7,031 nt of DNA from CAXBYZ01 sp043826085 (lineage in GTDB: Bacteria; Patescibacteriota; Microgenomatia; UBA1400; CG1-02-47-37), in assembly GCA_043826085.1 (NCBI GenBank), contig JBDRQW010000125.1, forward strand, positions 1 through 7,031, read 5' to 3'. Position 1 is the first letter of the stretch. Every line of letters starts with the position of its first letter. Of this stretch, positions 1 to 4,446 are shown piece after piece. The position numbers and the translations under genes are program-made. The notes below the pieces were generated by a model, which ran no database searches, had not been told where the DNA came from, and was given only the letters and a program-made list of their open reading frames with translations.

Positions 1-2
1 TT

Positions 3-107
3 GCTACAAACGAAAAAGGCAAATGGAGAGCTTACACGGAAGTTTCAAATGGAGCGACTGGGACAAAAAGCATTATATTTTATCGGGGGAGAGACCGTTA
101 TGTATAA
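3..107 (+). CDS. C-terminal tail of an unidentified upstream gene (partial, tentative)
   Basis: The bases before the methyltransferase start are open in all three plus frames. The frame starting at base 3 runs 34 codons to a TAA at 105-107 and overlaps the methyltransferase ATG (100) by 8 bases, a typical phage-operon junction. Its peptide has an ordinary, protein-like composition and ends FYRGRDRYV. The frame starting at base 2 (stop at 110-112) is also possible and ends SGERPLCIK. I recognise no family in either. The gene continues off the left edge, so only its end could be here; the choice of frame is a guess from the overlap geometry. Confidence 0.3.
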   Translation, partial: ATNEKGKWRAYTEVSNGATGTKSIIFYRGRDRYV

Positions 108-732
108 AATAGAAGATATTATCAACAAGGTTCATTGCGCCGATTGTCTTGAGTTTATGAAACAAATGCCCGATAAATGCGTGGATTTGGCTCTAACTGA
201 CCCGCCGTATGGCTTGGGGTTTCAATATGAACAATTTGAAGATACACAGGAAAATCTTAAAAAATTGGTTGATAGTTTTATGCCCGAGGTTTTGAGAATA
301 GCGAAAACAGTTGTTTTAACGCCTGGAATAAATAATATACATCTTTATCCAAAACCAAAATGGATTTTGTGTTGGACATATTCGGGGGGAGCTAACTATT
401 CGTCTTGGGGGTTTAACTGTTGGCAACCGATATTAGTCTATGGTGCTGACCCATATCTAAGAGATGGTTTAGGGGCAAGAAGTGATGTGATTATTGATAA
501 TGTGCCAGCAAAAGATTGGGGACACCCTTGCCCGAAGCCAGAGTCGTTTATAAAAAAATTATTAGTTAGAGTTTCTACAAAAGAAACCGATTTAATTCTT
601 GACCCATTCGCTGGTAGCGGGACTACCTGTGTCGCCGCCAAACATCTTAAAAGGAACTTTATCGGAGTAGAAATATCAGAAAAGTACTGCCAGATAGCCA
701 GAGAAAGATTAAGACAGAATATCCTTTTATAA
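100..732 (+). CDS. DNA methyltransferase, N6-adenine/N4-cytosine type (beta class), orphan
   Basis: A 210-residue S-adenosylmethionine-dependent methyltransferase that would add a methyl group to the exocyclic amine of adenine or cytosine in a specific DNA site. Catalytic motif IV is DPPY at residues 34-37 (context ALTDPPYGLGF). The SAM-binding motif I lies at 168-176 (DPFAGSGTT), near the C-terminus. IV before I is the permuted order of the beta group (N6_N4_Mtase fold). HPCPKP at 142-147 matches the usual HPxxKP element of the family. The ATG at 100 is preceded by a purine-rich GGGGGAGAG about 8 bases upstream; the frame is also open back to base 1, but those codons match nothing in the family. 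The protein is short, leaving little room for a separate target-recognition domain, so the site cannot be predicted. No restriction endonuclease is next to it, so it is probably a protective or regulatory orphan enzyme, as is common in phages. Confidence 0.92.
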   Translation: MYKIEDIINKVHCADCLEFMKQMPDKCVDLALTDPPYGLGFQYEQFEDTQENLKKLVDSFMPEVLRIAKTVVLTPGINNIHLYPKPKWILCWTYSGGANYSSWGFNCWQPILVYGADPYLRDGLGARSDVIIDNVPAKDWGHPCPKPESFIKKLLVRVSTKETDLILDPFAGSGTTCVAAKHLKRNFIGVEISEKYCQIARERLRQNILL

Positions 733-786
733 GTCCCCTGTTGATAACTTTTGATTTTGGCTTAAACACTACATAATTTTAACAGT

Positions 787-816
787 TTGACACGCAGCTT
801 ATCTTTTTGGTAAAAT
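787..816 (+). promoter_or_regulatory. Sigma-70-type promoter upstream of the replication operon
   Basis: A perfect -35 hexamer TTGACA (787-792) and a -10 hexamer TAAAAT (811-816) are separated by 18 bases. Predicted transcription starts near 823. This is the only strong promoter I see between the methyltransferase and the replication gene, and an intrinsic terminator follows within about 80 bases, so full-length transcripts would need read-through. Confidence 0.7.
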
Positions 817-822
817 GAAAGC

Positions 823-902
823 AGAATATAAGACACGCGAATGAATTTAGAAATCCAAAAATTCGCGACAGGTTTTTGAGACGCCTTTTTTGGCGTTTTT
901 TT
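823..902 (+). ncRNA. Short structured RNA or attenuated leader of the replication operon
   Basis: The predicted transcript from the 787-816 promoter would start near 823 and end at the terminator T-run (897-902), about 80 nt. Its 5' half forms a hairpin with a 7-bp perfect stem, CGCGAAT (836-842) with ATTCGCG (861-867), and an 18-nt loop. The 3' half is the terminator stem-loop. A 12-codon open frame (841-879) starts inside the hairpin and stops two bases before the terminator stem. It has no Shine-Dalgarno and no run of one amino acid, so a classical leader-peptide attenuator is unproven. The RNA could be an independent small RNA or the leader through which rep expression is controlled. I match it to no known RNA family. 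Confidence 0.5.
881..902 (+). terminator. Intrinsic terminator in front of the replication gene
   Basis: Stem ACGCC (881-885) with GGCGT (892-896), a six-T loop, and a T-run at 897-902 continuing as ATTT. It lies downstream of the promoter at 787-816 and upstream of the gene at 977, so it acts either as the end of a small RNA or as an attenuator. Confidence 0.72.
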
Positions 903-922
903 ATTTACGAGGTTTTGGTGAG

Positions 923-976
923 TGGGGAGCGTAATTAAACCTTATCCTCCCCATTCTCTAAAGCCCGATAAGGTTT
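923..976 (+). promoter_or_regulatory. Competing inverted repeats abutting the rep start codon
   Basis: Two interleaved inverted repeats are visible. The first pairs TGGGGAG (923-929) with CTCCCCA (947-953). The second pairs AAACCTTATC (937-946) with GATAAGGTTT (967-976), 10 bp, ending exactly at the base before the ATG at 977. They interlock: the left arm of the second lies in the loop of the first, so forming either one as a simple hairpin hinders the other, although a pseudoknot is possible. The second would sequester the only Shine-Dalgarno-like bases near the start (AAGG, 970-973). Translational control or a DNA operator are both possible. Confidence 0.45.
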
Positions 977-1714
977 ATGAAAGAATTTAACGGATGGATA
1001 AAGCTGCACAATAAGTTTTTGGAGTGGGAGTGGATAAATAAGCCAGAGATGATAAGCGTGTTTATTTATTTACTTCTAAGTGCCAACTATCAGGAAAAGA
1101 GCTGGCAAGGTCAGATAATCCGGCGCGGACAAACAATCATAGGTAGGGAAAAATTGGCTCAAACACTGGGTATTTCGCCACAAACCATCAGAACTTGTAT
1201 AAGTAAGCTAAAATCAACCAGCGAAATAACCACCAAATCAACCAACAAATATACCCTCATTTCTATCTTAAATTACGATAAGTACCAGAGCAAATCAACC
1301 AGCCAACCAACCACCAATCTAACAAACAATCAACCAGCAACTAACCAACAACTAACCACACCTAAAGAATATAAGAATATAAGAAGTAAAGAAGAAGATA
1401 TCTCTAAAGAGATAGTCGCCTACGGCAACCCACAGATAAATCAAGTAAATTCTTTCTTAAAAGCAAAGATAGGTGGGAGTCCAGATGGAAGTATTGCCGA
1501 AAACCGCCGGTTTGCCAAACTCCTATTAGACAGGATGAAAAAAGACTATCCCGACAAAGAACCCGTTAAACAAGTTTGCTCTTTAATAGACTACGGCATA
1601 GAAGATAAGTTTCACGGAAAGAATATTACCACCTTTAAATATCTTTACTATAATGCCCAAAAAATCATCGCTTCGGTTAGAAGCAACAAAGGAAAGGTGG
1701 TGATTATAAAATAG
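977..1714 (+). CDS. Phage replication-initiator / replisome-organizer-like protein with N-terminal winged helix
   Basis: A 245-residue DNA-binding protein of the phage replication-protein type, presumed to bind the element's origin and recruit the helicase machinery. The N-terminus (GWIKLHNKFLEWEW, residues 6-19) and the block RRGQTIIGREKLAQTLGISP (49-68) followed by TIRTCISKLKST are hallmarks of these winged-helix phage proteins; the recognition helix is around residues 66-79, the wing around 83-99. Residues about 105-145 form a Thr/Asn/Gln-rich linker, encoded by the AC-rich repeat region. The C-terminal part (about 150-240) is helical with KYLYYNAQKII, resembling the C-terminal domain of DnaD-like replisome proteins. 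The start at 977 fits the family N-terminus although it lacks a good Shine-Dalgarno. The gene ends TAG at 1712-1714. Family membership is recalled, not searched; the precise biochemical role is inferred. Confidence 0.8.
   Translation: MKEFNGWIKLHNKFLEWEWINKPEMISVFIYLLLSANYQEKSWQGQIIRRGQTIIGREKLAQTLGISPQTIRTCISKLKSTSEITTKSTNKYTLISILNYDKYQSKSTSQPTTNLTNNQPATNQQLTTPKEYKNIRSKEEDISKEIVAYGNPQINQVNSFLKAKIGGSPDGSIAENRRFAKLLLDRMKKDYPDKEPVKQVCSLIDYGIEDKFHGKNITTFKYLYYNAQKIIASVRSNKGKVVIIK
1211..1358 (+). repeat. AATCAACCA iteron-like repeats inside rep (candidate origin)
   Basis: AATCAACCA occurs at 1212-1220, 1236-1244, 1293-1301 and 1328-1336, three copies extending to AATCAACCAGC. The first three are in one codon phase, the fourth in another, so the conservation is not just repeated peptide. 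AACTAACCA follows at 1339-1347 and 1350-1358, exactly 11 bp apart and in different codon phases. The plus strand here is almost free of G. Origins lying inside initiator genes, in the part encoding the flexible linker, are well known (phage lambda O and many Gram-positive phages). Origin function is inferred. Confidence 0.55.
1363..1415 (+). other. AT-rich purine-biased stretch beside the rep repeats (candidate unwinding element)
   Basis: Directly after the repeats comes an AT-rich, A/G-rich stretch with a tandem AATATAAG repeat around 1368-1382 and the inverted pair TATCTCT/AGAGATA around 1398-1412. Iterons followed by an AT-rich, easily melted segment is the layout of lambda-type origins. 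It is also coding sequence for the Lys/Glu-rich end of the linker, so this may be coincidental. Confidence 0.3.
1704..1712 (+). repeat. Left copy of the direct repeat flanking the HNH gene
   Basis: TTATAAAAT at the 3' end of rep, repeated at 2147-2155. It is preceded at 10 bases by a Shine-Dalgarno-like AAAGGTGG (1693-1700) that points at ATAG, not ATGA, as if a start codon had been displaced by insertion of the HNH gene. Confidence 0.5.
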
Positions 1715-1716
1715 AT

Positions 1717-2157
1717 ATGCCTTATGGAATTTATAATCACAGAGAAACAAAGACACCAATTTATACTACAGAAAGAAATAGTAAAATTGGTATTTCAAGA
1801 ATAGGAAAAAAATTATCAGAAGAAACCAAAAAGAAGATGGCATTGGCACACAAAGGAGAAAAAAGTCATTTATGGAAGGGAGGAATAACATCGGAAAATA
1901 AAAGAATTAGAGATAGCATTGAATATCGTCTATGGCGCGAAGCAGTATTCGCGAGAGATAACTGGATTTGTCAAAAAACTAAGGTTAGGGGCTCTGAATT
2001 ACATCCACATCATATTTTAAACTTTGCTGAATATCCCGAACTTCGTTTTGCCATAGATAATGGAATTACTTTATCAGAAAAATCACATAGGGAGTTCCAT
2101 AAAATATATGGAGAGAAAAATAATAATAAAGAACAGATAGGAGAATTTATAAAATGA
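1717..2157 (+). CDS. NUMOD3-HNH endonuclease, homing-type
   Basis: A 146-residue nuclease. Residues 30-56 (GKKLSEETKKKM...HKG....WKGG) are a NUMOD3 repeat, a DNA-binding module found in homing endonucleases. The HNH domain covers about 70-132: WREAVFARDNWIC, HPHH (96-99), ELRF, NGITL (N115) and H124/H128, the beta-beta-alpha metal site that cuts DNA. Most relatives carry two CxxC zinc knuckles around this site; here only C85 remains (ICQKTK, then SEKSH), a variant I recall in other free-standing phage HNH proteins, so it is probably still active. It starts two bases after the rep stop, with no well-spaced Shine-Dalgarno, and its TGA overlaps the next ATG (ATGA). It sits between direct repeats and looks like a selfish insertion at a gene junction rather than part of the replication machinery. 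Confidence 0.88.
   Translation: MPYGIYNHRETKTPIYTTERNSKIGISRIGKKLSEETKKKMALAHKGEKSHLWKGGITSENKRIRDSIEYRLWREAVFARDNWICQKTKVRGSELHPHHILNFAEYPELRFAIDNGITLSEKSHREFHKIYGEKNNNKEQIGEFIK
2147..2155 (+). repeat. Right copy of the direct repeat flanking the HNH gene
   Basis: TTATAAAAT again, overlapping the end of the HNH gene and the ATGA start/stop overlap with the gene at 2154. A Shine-Dalgarno ATAGGAG (2137-2143) precedes the ATG with the same 10-base gap as the orphaned Shine-Dalgarno at 1693-1700. Confidence 0.5.
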
Positions 2158-2636
2158 AATTCAAGATAACTCTTTATAACGGAAATCCGATATTTTTAGA
2201 AGAAGAACAAGGAAAGCAAGTTATGTCCGCTTGGGCTTCAGGCGTAGAAAAGATAGTTTTAGCCGACACTGCCTTGGCTTCGTCAAATATCGCCACCATA
2301 GAAAAAATAGACGAAGAGCCAGATTATCCTAAACTGGAAATGCCGACTAAAGTTTATAACAGCGAAAAACACAAACAAACGTGTGAGTTGTTGGATAAAA
2401 TTAGAGCAGAGTTATCGGCTAAAATTGGCTGGAAAAATCAACGGGATAAATTTGGCAACTTGATTACAACCAAGGTTGACGATAAAAATAAAGTAAGTCG
2501 GTTTGCTAAAATGAAATACTGGAAACTTTTAGAAGAATTTGAAATCAATAAGGGTGACCGCGCCAATAAGGACGAGCGCAATAAGTTAAGGGTGGCCACT
2601 GGGTTGGAATTACTGCCTAATAATTGGACAATATGA
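2154..2636 (+). CDS. Hypothetical phage protein, replication operon
   Basis: A 160-residue protein that I do not recognise. The first 55 residues look like a small beta-rich domain (KFKITLYNGNPIFLEEEQG, then SSNIATIEK), a pattern I have seen at the N-terminus of small phage proteins. The rest is charged and probably helical, with a Lys/Asp-rich centre and a short hydrophobic end (ELLPNNWTI). No catalytic motif or metal site is evident. The ATG overlaps the HNH stop (ATGA) and has ATAGGAG 10 bases upstream, so it is translated as part of the operon. Its stop overlaps the next start in the same way (ATGA, 2633-2636). The place after rep is often taken by helicase loaders, but there is no Walker motif here, so that role is not supported. 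Confidence 0.65.
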   Translation: MKFKITLYNGNPIFLEEEQGKQVMSAWASGVEKIVLADTALASSNIATIEKIDEEPDYPKLEMPTKVYNSEKHKQTCELLDKIRAELSAKIGWKNQRDKFGNLITTKVDDKNKVSRFAKMKYWKLLEEFEINKGDRANKDERNKLRVATGLELLPNNWTI

Positions 2637-2737
2637 CCAAAGAACGTGAAGATTATTTAGACGACCAATACTGGCTTGATTATTGGCGCCAGGATTTAGA
2701 AATAGAATACGAAGAAGCTTTATATCGTGCGACATAA
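2633..2737 (+). CDS. 34-residue acidic peptide, last gene of the plus operon
   Basis: A very short gene (34 codons plus TAA) starting at an ATGA overlap with the preceding gene, the same coupling used at 2154. The peptide begins MTKEREDYLDDQYW and is rich in acidic and aromatic residues (several Asp/Glu, four Tyr, two Trp), predicted to be one amphipathic helix. Small acidic phage proteins often bind a host protein or mimic DNA, but nothing here shows a target. Support is the overlap, the codon composition and the position at the operon end. Its last codons coincide with one copy of GTGCGACATAA, which recurs at 6255 and 6968. Confidence 0.55.
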   Translation: MTKEREDYLDDQYWLDYWRQDLEIEYEEALYRAT

Positions 2738-2742
2738 TCCTC

Positions 2743-2826
2743 CCCGGAGGGCTTTCAAAGCGACACCTTTTTAGGTGAGCGAGAGGACTAACTAGCCCTA
2801 AGATATAATTTTGTTAGTCCTCCGGG
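2743..2826. other. Strongly structured, possibly three-way-junction element between convergent operons
   Basis: Outer stem: CCCGGAGG (2743-2750) with CCTCCGGG (2819-2826), 8 bp. Inside are a hairpin CACCT (2764-2768)/AGGTG (2773-2777) with a TTTT loop, and GAGGACTAAC (2783-2792) with GTTAGTCCTC (2813-2822), 10 bp with a 20-nt loop. The last stem shares four bases with the outer stem, so the two full-length pairings are alternatives; shortened to six or seven bp it coexists and gives a three-way junction. No clear T-run follows on either strand, so it is not a standard terminator. It follows the last plus gene and overlaps the end of the minus gene at 2798. Confidence 0.45.
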
Positions 2827-2992
2827 AAAGATTATTTTGAGCTATCTTACTGTGCATCCATTTGCCGGTCTCCATCACTCGGCATTCCGAACAAGCCCGT
2901 CGCCATATTCCGTGTTGACAGTAAAGTGGATCAAGATAGGCGGGGTTATAACTTCCCTTTATTCTTATTGGTTTTTGATTAAGATGTCGCAT
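2798..2992 (-). CDS. Small zinc-knuckle-like protein (CxHG..C..C)
   Basis: A 64-residue basic protein. Residues about 25-37 contain YCQHGIWRRACSECR: Cys-x-His-Gly, then Cys-x2-Cys after seven residues, a compact pattern that can hold one zinc ion and occurs in small viral and phage DNA/RNA-binding proteins. The rest is Lys/Arg-rich, consistent with nucleic-acid binding; this is inferred. The ATG at 2992 has no Shine-Dalgarno, and the gene lies downstream of the terminator at 3004-3043, so it needs read-through or an unseen promoter. Those are reasons for caution. The open frame on the opposite strand here has a weak TTG start and unremarkable sequence, so I take it to be the shadow. The 3' end overlaps the structured element at 2743-2826. 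Confidence 0.5.
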   Translation of the reverse strand: MRHLNQKPIRIKGSYNPAYLDPLYCQHGIWRRACSECRVMETGKWMHSKIAQNNLSRRTNKIIS

Positions 2993-3003
2993 AGTTTTTT
3001 AAC

Positions 3004-3043
3004 AAACAAAAAAACACGATAGCAAGGTGTTAAATCGTGTTTT
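3004..3043 (-). terminator. Intrinsic terminator of the leftmost minus operon (copy A)
   Basis: Stem AAAACACGAT (3011-3020) with ATCGTGTTTT (3034-3043), 10 bp, and a 13-nt loop. Read on the minus strand it is followed by a T-run and GTTTG (3001-3010). It ends the gene block 4339 to 3091. Loop and T-tract closely resemble the terminator at 4447-4487, while the stems differ in a compensated way. Confidence 0.8.
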
Positions 3044-3050
3044 AAAGTCT

Positions 3051-3100
3051 TTATAAGCGGTTATAGCGGCTTATAGATGGTTAAAAGCGGTTAAATTAAA
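3051..3100. repeat. 10-bp tandem repeats, TTATArgCGG type
   Basis: Successive 10-base units read TTATAAGCGG, TTATAGCGGC, TTATAGATGG, TTAAAAGCGG and TTAAATTAAA. The period is about one helical turn, so each unit shows the same face to a bound protein. The last unit carries the stop codon of the gene at 3091. The array lies in the 3' untranslated part of the minus operon, just before its terminator. Confidence 0.6.
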
Positions 3101-3309
3101 GTTTTACGGCAATTTCCGCAAACGGTTATTATGTCGCCCGTGTTTATTTCAACATCGGCGTAATATGGCGTATTCGTTTTACACTTATCGCAATATAAGG
3201 TTTGCGGTTTCTGTAATTGTTTGAGTATCCCCATAGAATGGCGCTTTATAACTTCATTAGTTGAGCTTAAAAGCTCCCCAAGTGTTAATTCGGTAGAATA
3301 ATTAGCCAT
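3091..3309 (-). CDS. Small zinc-ribbon protein
   Basis: A 72-residue protein. Residues 8-34 (LTLGELLSSTNEVIKRHSMG and on) form a probable helix, a stretch I have seen in small proteins from uncultivated-bacterium contigs. The second half is a zinc ribbon: C40-x2-C43 and C64-x2-C67 around a short beta segment. No catalytic residues are seen; such ribbons usually bind nucleic acid or a partner protein. The ATG at 3309 lies three bases after the upstream gene's stop, so the two are co-transcribed, but there is no Shine-Dalgarno; translation may depend on termination of the gene before it. It is the last gene of its operon, followed by the tandem array and terminator A. Confidence 0.7.
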   Translation of the reverse strand: MANYSTELTLGELLSSTNEVIKRHSMGILKQLQKPQTLYCDKCKTNTPYYADVEINTGDIITVCGNCRKTLI

Positions 3310-3312
3310 ATT

Positions 3313-3588
3313 TTATAGGTAAAATGTATTATATTCTGTTATACCAGCTTTTCTGAAAAATTTGCCAGTATTCATAATATAAGTCCATCCACCTGACCAG
3401 TGGCTTAATAGCTTGTAATACCCCAACATCAGCAATCCACTCACAAGCGAATCGGTATCAAAGCCATATTTTCCATCGCCATCGTTGTAGTTATCGCCCC
3501 GACCAGCCCCAAACAATAAAGATATATCAAGCAATTTTTTTACCCATAATTTACAATGCCAATTCCGAGTTTTTATATGGTATTTCAT
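3313..3588 (-). CDS. Hypothetical protein
   Basis: A 91-residue protein of unknown function. It has a basic N-terminus, a Gly/Asp/Asn-rich loop around residues 28-45 (GAGRGDNYNDGDGKYGFDTD) that could bind a metal ion, a moderately hydrophobic helix (SLVSGLLMLGYYKLL) and an aromatic tail. The loop does not match a complete EF-hand, so calcium binding is speculation. The hydrophobic stretch is too short and mixed to call a membrane segment. It starts four bases after the stop of the gene at 3593 and stops three bases before the next start, so it is embedded in the operon. No Shine-Dalgarno precedes the ATG at 3588. Confidence 0.6.
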   Translation of the reverse strand: MKYHIKTRNWHCKLWVKKLLDISLLFGAGRGDNYNDGDGKYGFDTDSLVSGLLMLGYYKLLSHWSGGWTYIMNTGKFFRKAGITEYNTFYL

Positions 3589-3592
3589 AGGT

Positions 3593-3847
3593 TTATGCTT
3601 GGTTAATTATTGTTATGGGTTCAAAACATTTTTTACAGAGATAAACGGCACAAGCAATCGCATCGTGCGGCCAAAAATCTCCTTCTCCGCCATTATCCCT
3701 TAAATTGCAGACAAAATCCCCTTCTCTTGTTTCCTCAATGGCTACAAACATAATTCTGGCTTCACCGCCGCATTTGCATTCGGTAGTCGGTTTAAATGAC
3801 TCCTGCCAAGTTCTATCAAGCCCGGTTTCCCCTAAGTAGATATTCAT
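3593..3847 (-). CDS. Conserved hypothetical zinc-ribbon protein
   Basis: An 84-residue protein with a divided zinc site: C24-x-C26-G-G near the N-terminus and C71-x2-C74 near the end. Between them is a hydrophobic core with WPHDAIACAVYLCKKCFEP (59-77), a signature I recall from an uncharacterised family in phages and uncultivated bacteria, usually ending in a similar NQA tail; no function is known to me. It opens its own transcription group: a 100-base gap separates it from the gene at 3949, with a weak promoter at 3887-3915. No Shine-Dalgarno precedes the ATG at 3847 (AACAAAATG), and the CTCTTT upstream is not a substitute. Confidence 0.72.
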   Translation of the reverse strand: MNIYLGETGLDRTWQESFKPTTECKCGGEARIMFVAIEETREGDFVCNLRDNGGEGDFWPHDAIACAVYLCKKCFEPITIINQA

Positions 3848-3884
3848 TTTGTTAAAGAGCAGACAATCCCTTGCAATGAAAGTC

Positions 3885-3915
3885 GCTCAATAGAGAGCTT
3901 GAGCCGTTGCGTCAA
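3885..3915 (-). promoter_or_regulatory. Weak promoter and overlapping hairpin between 3949 and 3847 genes
   Basis: Read on the minus strand, TTGACG (3915-3910) is followed after 17 bases by TATTGA (3892-3887), a poor -10 match. The inverted repeat GCTCAA (3885-3890)/TTGAGC (3899-3904) covers the -10 side and could be an operator or mRNA hairpin. The rest of the 3848-3948 gap shows nothing else. Confidence 0.3.
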
Positions 3916-3948
3916 GCCCTCAATCAGCGGCCTTAATACTAAAATTAG

Positions 3949-4140
3949 TTATTCTATTATTTCCCCGCAATCCTCGCAAAAAACGCTTATCTGTTCACCT
4001 TCAATAAAGTATTTCCCAAAATCCGTGTCTGGCCGTTCGCACTCCGCAAAATACCCGTCTTTTATATTGCGGTAATACGATTTTTCCGTGATAACGATAT
4101 TTTCGTGCTTACATTGTGATTTGAGTTTTTTTACTAACAT
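3949..4140 (-). CDS. Small Cys/His zinc-binding protein
   Basis: A 63-residue protein with C10-x-H12 (CKHENI) and C55-x2-C58-G (CEDCGEI), plus a lone C34. A CxH near the start paired with a terminal CxxCG is a common zinc-ribbon layout in small phage proteins; role unknown. The start was moved from the in-frame GTG at 4149 to the ATG at 4140 because a perfect Shine-Dalgarno GGAAGGAGGTGA lies with its core 8 bases upstream of that ATG. This is one of the strongest ribosome binding sites in the window, so the protein is probably made in quantity. Its start lies inside the end of the gene at 4109, overlapping by 32 bases. Confidence 0.75.
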   Translation of the reverse strand: MLVKKLKSQCKHENIVITEKSYYRNIKDGYFAECERPDTDFGKYFIEGEQISVFCEDCGEIIE

Positions 4141-4339
4141 AATTTTCACCTCCTTCCGTATAATGTTTTAATGGTAATTTATATCCCTTCTTTTCAATAA
4201 ATTTGATATAGCCGACAATGGTTTGGTTGCCAGACACGCCCAAATACCGCCGAATAGTCGCCCAAGTGGGCGGTCGCCAGTTATTTTTATTCCAAACAAA
4301 GTCATAAAATTTTTGTTGTTTGATGGTTAGATTTTTCAT
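4109..4339 (-). CDS. Winged-helix DNA-binding protein, LexA-N-terminal-like
   Basis: A 76-residue protein. Residues 4-55 (LTIKQQKFYDFVWNKNNWRPPTWATI, then RRYLGVSGNQTIVGYIKFIEKKGY) follow the LexA DNA-binding domain pattern: LTxxQxxxxDFV, a helix, RPPTxxxI, a recognition helix around LGVSGNQTIVGYI and a wing after KKGY. There is no LexA protease domain, so it cannot self-cleave and is more likely a small phage repressor or regulator. The frame stays open upstream to 4468, but that part runs through a terminator hairpin and gives a low-complexity hydrophobic start (TTG codon), so the ATG at 4339 is preferred. The leader lacks a Shine-Dalgarno. The gene heads a block that continues to 3091 and could regulate the palindromes in the window. 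Confidence 0.72.
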   Translation of the reverse strand: MKNLTIKQQKFYDFVWNKNNWRPPTWATIRRYLGVSGNQTIVGYIKFIEKKGYKLPLKHYTEGGENYVSKKTQITM

Positions 4340-4401
4340 TTTAGTTTGAGCTATCTTATAGCGAATCGGCAAGTCCCCATCGCTGTGCAGATTTTTTATA
4401 A

Positions 4402-4432
4402 GTTTTACCCCATTTTTTAAAAATTCCGTCAA
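4402..4432 (-). promoter_or_regulatory. Possible promoter for the winged-helix gene
   Basis: On the minus strand TTGACG (4432-4427) is followed after 19 bases by TAAAAC (4407-4402). The spacing is long and the -10 imperfect. It is supported mainly by position: it lies just after terminator B, where a new promoter is needed for the 4339-3091 block. Confidence 0.35.
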
Positions 4433-4446
4433 GTTCGTTAAAAATA

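Noticed and set aside
1..99. N-terminal extension of the methyltransferase from the TTG at base 1
   Set aside because: The extra 33 residues match nothing in the family, while the ATG at 100 has a good Shine-Dalgarno and starts right before the typical N-terminus.
841..879. 12-codon frame MNLEIQKFATGF, recalling the NLQxFA start of some phage head proteins
   Set aside because: It stops after 12 codons, has no Shine-Dalgarno and coincides with a hairpin; the resemblance is probably chance.
2743..2826. Reading the structured element as a tRNA or intrinsic terminator
   Set aside because: It has no T-loop consensus, no anticodon geometry and no T-run on either strand next to the stems.
2837..3022. 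Plus-strand 61-codon frame opposite the zinc-knuckle gene
   Set aside because: Weak TTG start, Ser/Tyr-rich low-quality sequence running through a terminator; it looks like the antisense shadow of the minus gene.
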